Source: Bordetella ansorpii (GTDB lineage Bacteria; Pseudomonadota; Gammaproteobacteria; Burkholderiales; Burkholderiaceae_B). From it: DNA of 64,000 nucleotides. Location of the stretch: assembly GCF_900078705.1 (NCBI RefSeq), contig NZ_FKIF01000006.1:620001-684000 (forward strand). Reading direction: 5' to 3'. The notes below the pieces were generated by a model, which was not told the DNA's origin, did no database searches, and saw nothing but the letters and a program-made list of their open reading frames with translations. Positions 60,161-64,000 of this stretch are shown here, one piece after another; within the stretch, counting starts at the first letter, position 1, and each line of letters begins with the position of its first letter. The translations under genes were made by a program, and so were the position numbers.

Positions 60161-60619
60161 TCAACGAACCAGCTCGGGCCGGTCGGCCTGGACGGCGTCG
60201 ACGTAACGGGCGTAGAGGTCCGACAGCGGTTCCGGCTGGGCGCCGGCCAGGTTGCGCTCGACACGTGAAATGGCGCACAGGCAGATCTCGCACTGCGGGT
60301 CGCCGGTGACCAGCACGACGGGATCGTCGTCATCGCACACCTCGTAGATGCCGCCCTGGTGGCGCCGCGCCACCTCGTACAGGTAGGCAGCCATGCCCAC
60401 GCGCTGCAAAGGAGTGAGTTCGAGAGCGCCATCGCGCACCCGGGCCGCCGCGGCATCCAGGCGGATGACGCTACCCGGGCTGAAGTCGTAGGCGGCCCGC
60501 TCGGCAGGCTCGACGGCCAGCAGGAAGGCATCGGCCGCGGCGCTCACCTTCTGGACGAATTCGTCCTGCACCTGCGGGTCGACATATCGGACCTGGGTCT
60601 TGTTGAGGAAACCGAACAT
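60161..60619 (-). CDS. Unrecognised 152-residue protein with Cys cluster
   Basis: I do not recognise a family. It begins MFGFLNKTQVRYVDP and is predicted soluble and acidic. Four cysteines sit close together: YEVCDDDDP (residue 95) and DPQCEICLCAIS (110, 113, 115), a spacing that could hold a metal or an Fe-S cluster. ATG 60619 starts the recognisable composition; a TATAAT -10 hexamer lies 44-49 bases upstream on the same strand (60663-60668). It is separated from the decarboxylase gene by a hairpin repeat. Base composition is like its surroundings. Confidence 0.65.
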   Translation of the reverse strand: MFGFLNKTQVRYVDPQVQDEFVQKVSAAADAFLLAVEPAERAAYDFSPGSVIRLDAAAARVRDGALELTPLQRVGMAAYLYEVARRHQGGIYEVCDDDDPVVLVTGDPQCEICLCAISRVERNLAGAQPEPLSDLYARYVDAVQADRPELVR

Positions 60620-60987
60620 GGGTCTGGCTCCTGCGCGGCACACCACGCGACTCGACGAATCCATTATAAGTACCGGGTCGACACGGCACACCCCGCGCGG
60701 CGGGGCGGTACGCGGTCTTGCAGGATTTCCGCCCCCGGAGCCATACTGGAGACGCCCCAGTGGCCTGATGCGCCTACAAACAGAAAAACACGCGCGCACC
60801 CCGTTGCATCGCCGCGTTGCGCCTGTGCAACGCCAGGACGGCGTGGAGCGGGTGGGCGTCAATGTGCGGCTATACCTGTTGCGCAAGCCCGCCGGGTCGC
60901 GCGCGGCGGGCACGGCCTGTGCGTCCTGCAACTCAGCGCGCGCGGCCATGACGCCGTCGCCACCCCATCCATCCAGGAGGAAATGCC
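60620..60987. other. Divergent spacer between the Cys protein and VOC genes
   Basis: 368 bases without a supported gene. On the minus side it holds a TATAAT hexamer for the Cys-cluster gene; on the plus side, an AGGAGGAAATGCC ribosome site for the VOC gene. The middle is GC-rich with nothing further recognised. Confidence 0.5.
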
Positions 60988-61413
60988 ATGACCCAAGCCC
61001 CCGCCGGACCCGCCCGCATCGTCCCGTGCCTGCGCTACCGCAACGCCCGCGCCGCCATCGAATGGCTGGAGCAGGCCTTCGGCTTCTCGGCGCACCTGGT
61101 CGTGCCCGGCCCGGCAGACACCATCCTGCACGCCCAGCTGACGCTGGGCAACGGCATGATCATGCTGGGCTCGGTGCTGGACAGCGACTTCGCGCGGAAC
61201 ATGGCGCAGCCCGACGAGATCGGCCACCGCGAGACCCAGAGCGCCTACGTGATCGTGGACGACGCCGACGCGCTCCATGCGCGCGCCAAGGCCGCGGGCG
61301 CGACGATCCTGATCGAGATCGCCGATGCCGACTATGGCGGACGCGGCTTCACCTGCCGCGATCCCGAAGGGCACGTATGGAGTTTCGGGACGTACGATCC
61401 CTGGCAGTCATAG
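60988..61413 (+). CDS. VOC-family (glyoxalase/bleomycin-resistance-like) protein
   Basis: 141 residues with the paired beta-alpha-beta-beta-beta modules of the vicinal-oxygen-chelate fold: LRYRNARAAIEWLEQAFGF opens the first and AYVIVDDADALHARAKAAG the second, ending FTCRDPEGHVWSFGTYDPW. It is of the PhnB-like subgroup. Some metal-ligand positions are not obvious, so enzymatic function is unknown. AGGAGG precedes the ATG. Confidence 0.85.
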   Translation: MTQAPAGPARIVPCLRYRNARAAIEWLEQAFGFSAHLVVPGPADTILHAQLTLGNGMIMLGSVLDSDFARNMAQPDEIGHRETQSAYVIVDDADALHARAKAAGATILIEIADADYGGRGFTCRDPEGHVWSFGTYDPWQS

Positions 61414-61461
61414 GGCGGGCCTTGTCCGGGCCACGTTGGGTGTGGCATCGTATGCCCCACC

Positions 61462-61623
61462 ATGCCGACTTCCACCGCCGTGCAGTTCCTGCCCGTCACA
61501 GACGACGATTTCGATGCCCTGACCGCCCTGCGCGGCAGCGAATCCAATGCCTTCTACCTGCGCTGCGGCTTCGTCCAGACGGGCGAAGAAGAGTGGGACA
61601 TCCACTACGAATACCGGCGCTGA
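61462..61623 (+). pseudogene. GNAT acetyltransferase remnant (internal deletion)
   Basis: A 53-residue open frame. The first about 24 residues (AVQFLPVTDDDFDALTALR) look like the start of a GNAT acetyltransferase; the last about 28 (NAFYLRCGFVQTGEEEWDIHYEYRR) match its C-terminal NxxFYxxxGF...GEEExDIxYE end. The whole acetyl-CoA-binding middle is missing, as if about 80 codons had been deleted in frame. It cannot be an active acetyltransferase; whether the mini-protein is made is unknown. Confidence 0.65.
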
Positions 61624-61677
61624 CGCGGCGCCATGTGGACAACTTGACGCCGGCCCCGGCCCGCCGGACCGTTTGAA

Positions 61678-61707
61678 GGCGCGCCACGCCCGATTCCGCG
61701 GCGCGCC
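61678..61707. terminator. Possible hairpin between the GNAT remnant and SDR genes
   Basis: GGCGCGCC occurs at 61678-61685 and 61700-61707; being self-complementary, the copies can pair as an 8-bp stem. The copies of TGTGGACAAC at 61634 and 61708 lie on either side. No T-run. Confidence 0.3.
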
Positions 61708-61718
61708 TGTGGACAACC

Positions 61719-62453
61719 TCAACGCGGCAGCGACGATCCGCCGCACACCGCCAGGTCCTGCCCGGTGATCGCGGCGACCGCGTCCGACAGCAGGAACCCC
61801 ACCGTCGCCGCGATTTCATCCGGCTGGATCAGCCGGCCGATGGGAGGCAGCCGGGGCGCGCTGGCCGCCCGCGCGGGATCAGCCAGCATGCCGGTCTGCG
61901 TGGCGGCGGGCGACACCACGTTGACCGTGACCCCGCTTGCCGCCAGCTCGGCCGCCCAACTGCGCGCCAGGGCCACCAGCGCCGCCTTCGAGGCCGCGTA
62001 CAGGCTGCGTCCGGGCATGCCCTGCGCCACCCGGCTGCCGATCAGCACGACCCTGCCCCGCCCGCTGCCCGACAAGGCCGGCAGCAGACCCTGCGCCAAC
62101 CGCACCGCGGCGTCCACGTGCAGGGTCCACATCCGCAGGCCGTCGGCCGGATTCAGGTCCCGCAGCGTGCCCACCCGCAACACGCCGGCGCAATGCACCA
62201 GGGCTCTGGCGTCCTGCAGCCCTTGCAGCGTCCGGGCCGTGGCATCGGCATCGCACAGGTCAACGGCGACGTGCCGGTAGGCGGGATGCGCGAGCGAGGA
62301 CGCTCCCAGGTCCAGTCCGGCCACCCGCCAGCCATCCGCCAGCAGGTGCCGCACGATGGCCAGGCCGATACCGCCAGCCGCGCCAGTCACCACGGCAAGG
62401 CCATGATCGGCCGATCGCGGCCCGGCCCCGCCACTGGCCTCGTCATTCGACAC
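61719..62453 (-). CDS. SDR-family oxidoreductase
   Basis: A 244-residue classical SDR: TGAAGGIGLAI for NAD(P) near residue 24, an Asp in LDLGASS pointing to NAD preference, the catalytic Ser of LIGSRVAQG and YAASK. The C terminus ITGQDLAVCGGSSLPR is typical (2,3-dihydro-2,3-dihydroxybenzoate dehydrogenase-like). Its start overlaps the Bug-protein gene by 11 bases, so it is translated with it. Substrate unknown; the operon suggests a carboxylate catabolic step. Confidence 0.88.
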   Translation of the reverse strand: MSNDEASGGAGPRSADHGLAVVTGAAGGIGLAIVRHLLADGWRVAGLDLGASSLAHPAYRHVAVDLCDADATARTLQGLQDARALVHCAGVLRVGTLRDLNPADGLRMWTLHVDAAVRLAQGLLPALSGSGRGRVVLIGSRVAQGMPGRSLYAASKAALVALARSWAAELAASGVTVNVVSPAATQTGMLADPARAASAPRLPPIGRLIQPDEIAATVGFLLSDAVAAITGQDLAVCGGSSLPR

Positions 62454-63405
62454 GGATGCCCTCTTCGTCGATCAGGCGCTTGGCGGCGGCCATGTCCTCG
62501 CGCTGGAAGCGCGCGAAATCCTCGACGCTGCCCGGGGTGATCAACAGGCCCAGCCTGGTGTACTTCGCCTGGATGTCGCCGCCCAGCGCCTTGTTCACCT
62601 CGGTGTTCAGCTTCTGCACGATCCCGGGCGGCGTGCCGGCCGGCGCCCACAGGCCGTACCAGCTGTAGTACTGGTAGCCCGGCAGGGTCTCGCTGACGGT
62701 CGGCACGTCGGGCAGGCTGCCCAGGCGCTTGTCGGCCGTCACCGCCAGGATGCGCAGCATGCCGCTGCGGTAGTACTCCATCGCGCCCAGCACGGGGTCG
62801 ATGAAACCGTCGATCCGGCCGCCGATCAGGTCCTGGAAGGCCGGCGCCGTACCCTTGTAGGGCACCACCATGTAATCCATGCCGCCCAGGCGCTTGAGCA
62901 GCGCGGTGGACAGGTGGCCGGCCGAGCCGATCGAGCCCACGGCGAACGTCAGCTTGCCCGGATTGGCCTTGGCGTACTTCAGCAGGTCGGCCAGGTCCTT
63001 CACGGGCAAGTCCTTCCGCACCGACACCGACAGCGGCGCCTTGGCGGCCATGGCCACCGGCACGAAGTCCTTCTCCACCTTGAACGGCACCGAGGTCATC
63101 GTCATCGGCGCGGTCACGAAGGTGGAGGCGCTGAACAGCAGCGTATAGCCATCCGCCTTCGACCGCGCCACCACGTCGGCGCCGATGGTGCCGTTGCCGC
63201 CCGCGCGGTTCTCCACCACCACGTTCTGGCCGGTCTGGTCGCTGAGCTGCTTGGCCACGTCGCGGCCCAGCGCGTCCAGCGTACCGCCCGGCGGAAAAGG
63301 AATCACCATCCGGATCGGGCGCTCGGGATAGCCCGCCGCGTGGACGGTCGCGGCGCCCACCAGCGGCAGTGCGCACAGCGCGTACGACAGCAACTTCTTC
63401 AGCAT
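62443..63405 (-). CDS. Bug-family (TctC) tripartite tricarboxylate transporter binding protein
   Basis: A 320-residue periplasmic solute-binding protein with a Sec signal peptide (residues 1-23, ending VHAAG) and the family start YPERPIRMVIPFPPGG followed by VVENRAGGNGTIGA. These proteins bind carboxylates and are hugely expanded in Bordetella-like genomes, often without their own membrane subunits, as here. It lies between a DapA-like lyase and an SDR gene on one strand, suggesting capture and breakdown of a hydroxy- or keto-acid. Confidence 0.92.
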   Translation of the reverse strand: MLKKLLSYALCALPLVGAATVHAAGYPERPIRMVIPFPPGGTLDALGRDVAKQLSDQTGQNVVVENRAGGNGTIGADVVARSKADGYTLLFSASTFVTAPMTMTSVPFKVEKDFVPVAMAAKAPLSVSVRKDLPVKDLADLLKYAKANPGKLTFAVGSIGSAGHLSTALLKRLGGMDYMVVPYKGTAPAFQDLIGGRIDGFIDPVLGAMEYYRSGMLRILAVTADKRLGSLPDVPTVSETLPGYQYYSWYGLWAPAGTPPGIVQKLNTEVNKALGGDIQAKYTRLGLLITPGSVEDFARFQREDMAAAKRLIDEEGIRVE

Positions 63406-63492
63406 GATTTGTCTCCGTTATCTATTTTGGATCGGCAAGGCGTGGGACACCACGCCCGCCGTTTTTCCCGCCGTACTCGTACTGCCTGCTGC

Positions 63493-64000
63493 TCAACGCT
63501 TGAGCAAACCCGCCTGCTGCAATGCGGCACGCAGGGCCTGCACTTCCTGCTCGTCCGGAGATTCGGTGGGCGGACGCACCGTGGCGTCGTCCAGCACGCC
63601 GGCCAGATACATGCCCATCTTCATGCGGGCGTGGGCCTCGCCAGTAGGTTCGCCACCGCCGTACACCGCGTCCTTCAACGGGGTGATCACGGCCTGCACC
63701 GCCTGCGCGCGGCGCAGGTCGCCCGCCTTGACCGCTTCCCACAGATCGATGATCAGTTGCGGGATGAACGTCGCGAAGCCCACCAGCGCGCCGTCCACGC
63801 CCTGCACCATCGAGGCCAGCAGGTATTCGTCGTGGCAGGTCAGGATGGCCTTCCCGGGGTTGGCCTCGCGCATCGCCTGGATGTCGCGCGCATACTTGTT
63901 CATGTCGCGCTGGCCCACCTTGAAGGCCTGCACGTAGGGCAGCCGGGCCAGGTCGGCCAGCAGTTGCGAGGAGTACGCCGCGCGCGTCCAGGCGGGATAC
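63493..64000 (-). CDS. DapA-family (dihydrodipicolinate synthase-like) lyase, partial
   Basis: The C-terminal about 169 residues of a class I aldolase/lyase; the gene continues beyond the right edge of the window. Visible features include LLADLARLPYVQAFKVGQRD, where the Lys of FKVG is the expected Schiff-base residue of the fold, and ILTCHDEYLLASMVQGVDGALVGFATFIP. It acts on pyruvate- or keto-acid-derived substrates. It is the first visible gene of the operon with the Bug protein and SDR, 87 bases upstream of the former. Confidence 0.85.
   Translation of the reverse strand, partial: YPAWTRAAYSSQLLADLARLPYVQAFKVGQRDMNKYARDIQAMREANPGKAILTCHDEYLLASMVQGVDGALVGFATFIPQLIIDLWEAVKAGDLRRAQAVQAVITPLKDAVYGGGEPTGEAHARMKMGMYLAGVLDDATVRPPTESPDEQEVQALRAALQQAGLLKR

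Noticed and set aside
61462-61623. Short frame considered as a sequencing artefact of a complete GNAT gene
   Set aside because: The frame stays open across the junction and there is no room for the missing core before the next gene, so a real deletion is more likely than a base error.
61634-61717. Two TGTGGACAAC sequences resembling DnaA boxes
   Set aside because: Only two copies, 74 bp apart, each with one mismatch to TTATCCACA, and no dnaA, AT-rich unwinding region or partition genes nearby; not an origin.

Overview
The window is GC-rich chromosomal DNA from a beta-proteobacterium, most likely of the Alcaligenaceae (Bordetella/Achromobacter type). The signs are a Bug-family (TctC) binding protein beside a DapA-like lyase, GC-ending codon use throughout, coq7, a gcvTHP operon, and two intergenic hairpin repeats of a kind I recall from Bordetella/Achromobacter spacers. 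No tRNA, rRNA, CRISPR array, insertion sequence or complete prophage was seen. Nearly all genes are intact and tightly packed.

Layout. 1-4150: homogentisate catabolism (hmgA, fahA), a 3-hydroxyisobutyrate-dehydrogenase-like enzyme and a small exported protein. 4187-11762: an inner-membrane phosphoglycerol-transferase-like sulfatase, a FadR-type regulator divergent from an SMP-30 lactonase, and an operon of FAD oxidase, response regulator and histidine kinase. 12001-14980: phosphohexomutase and pgi. 15077-27330 (minus strand): a polysaccharide operon running from a WecA-like initiating transferase through UDP-HexNAc dehydrogenase (WbpO type), C4-epimerase (WbpP type), flippase, four GT4 glycosyltransferases and an AsnB-type amidotransferase to a small membrane protein. 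Its enzymes suggest a polymer containing GalNAc-uronic acid or its amide; no Wzy polymerase was recognised. 27331-28026: a gene-poor spacer with a strong small-RNA candidate that shows an anti-Shine-Dalgarno loop. 28027-30894: coq7, an OsmC-family gene, thyA and folA.

31258-40763: one plus-strand operon with a beta-alanine:pyruvate aminotransferase, a methylmalonate-semialdehyde-dehydrogenase homologue whose catalytic residues are gone, a peptide-type ABC importer whose second permease and both ATPases form a single polypeptide, and an MlrC-like M81 metallopeptidase. It looks like an uptake and catabolic unit for an amino compound or peptide, perhaps one containing beta-amino acids. 40922-42883: a DUF945 protein fused to a YbjN domain. 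43026-44660: a TetR regulator and SDR enzyme diverging from twin palindromes. 44800-49635: gcvT-gcvH-gcvP behind a tandem glycine riboswitch. 49713-53048: an MscS channel, then a ZIP metal transporter and a Mn/Fe superoxide dismutase, each with a Fur-like box upstream.

53049-56406: a flavoprotein, an AraC regulator and a DMT exporter. 56407-57650: a short AT-richer island with a NYN-domain putative nuclease, its own sigma70-type promoter and a terminator-like hairpin just before its start codon. 57655-64000: a large lysine/arginine/ornithine decarboxylase, an unrecognised Cys-containing protein, a VOC protein, a GNAT acetyltransferase remnant, and an SDR - Bug - DapA-like operon that leaves the window at the right edge.

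The items most worth following up are the active-site-dead dehydrogenase inside an otherwise intact operon, the small-RNA candidate, the NYN island with its leader, and the DUF945-YbjN fusion.
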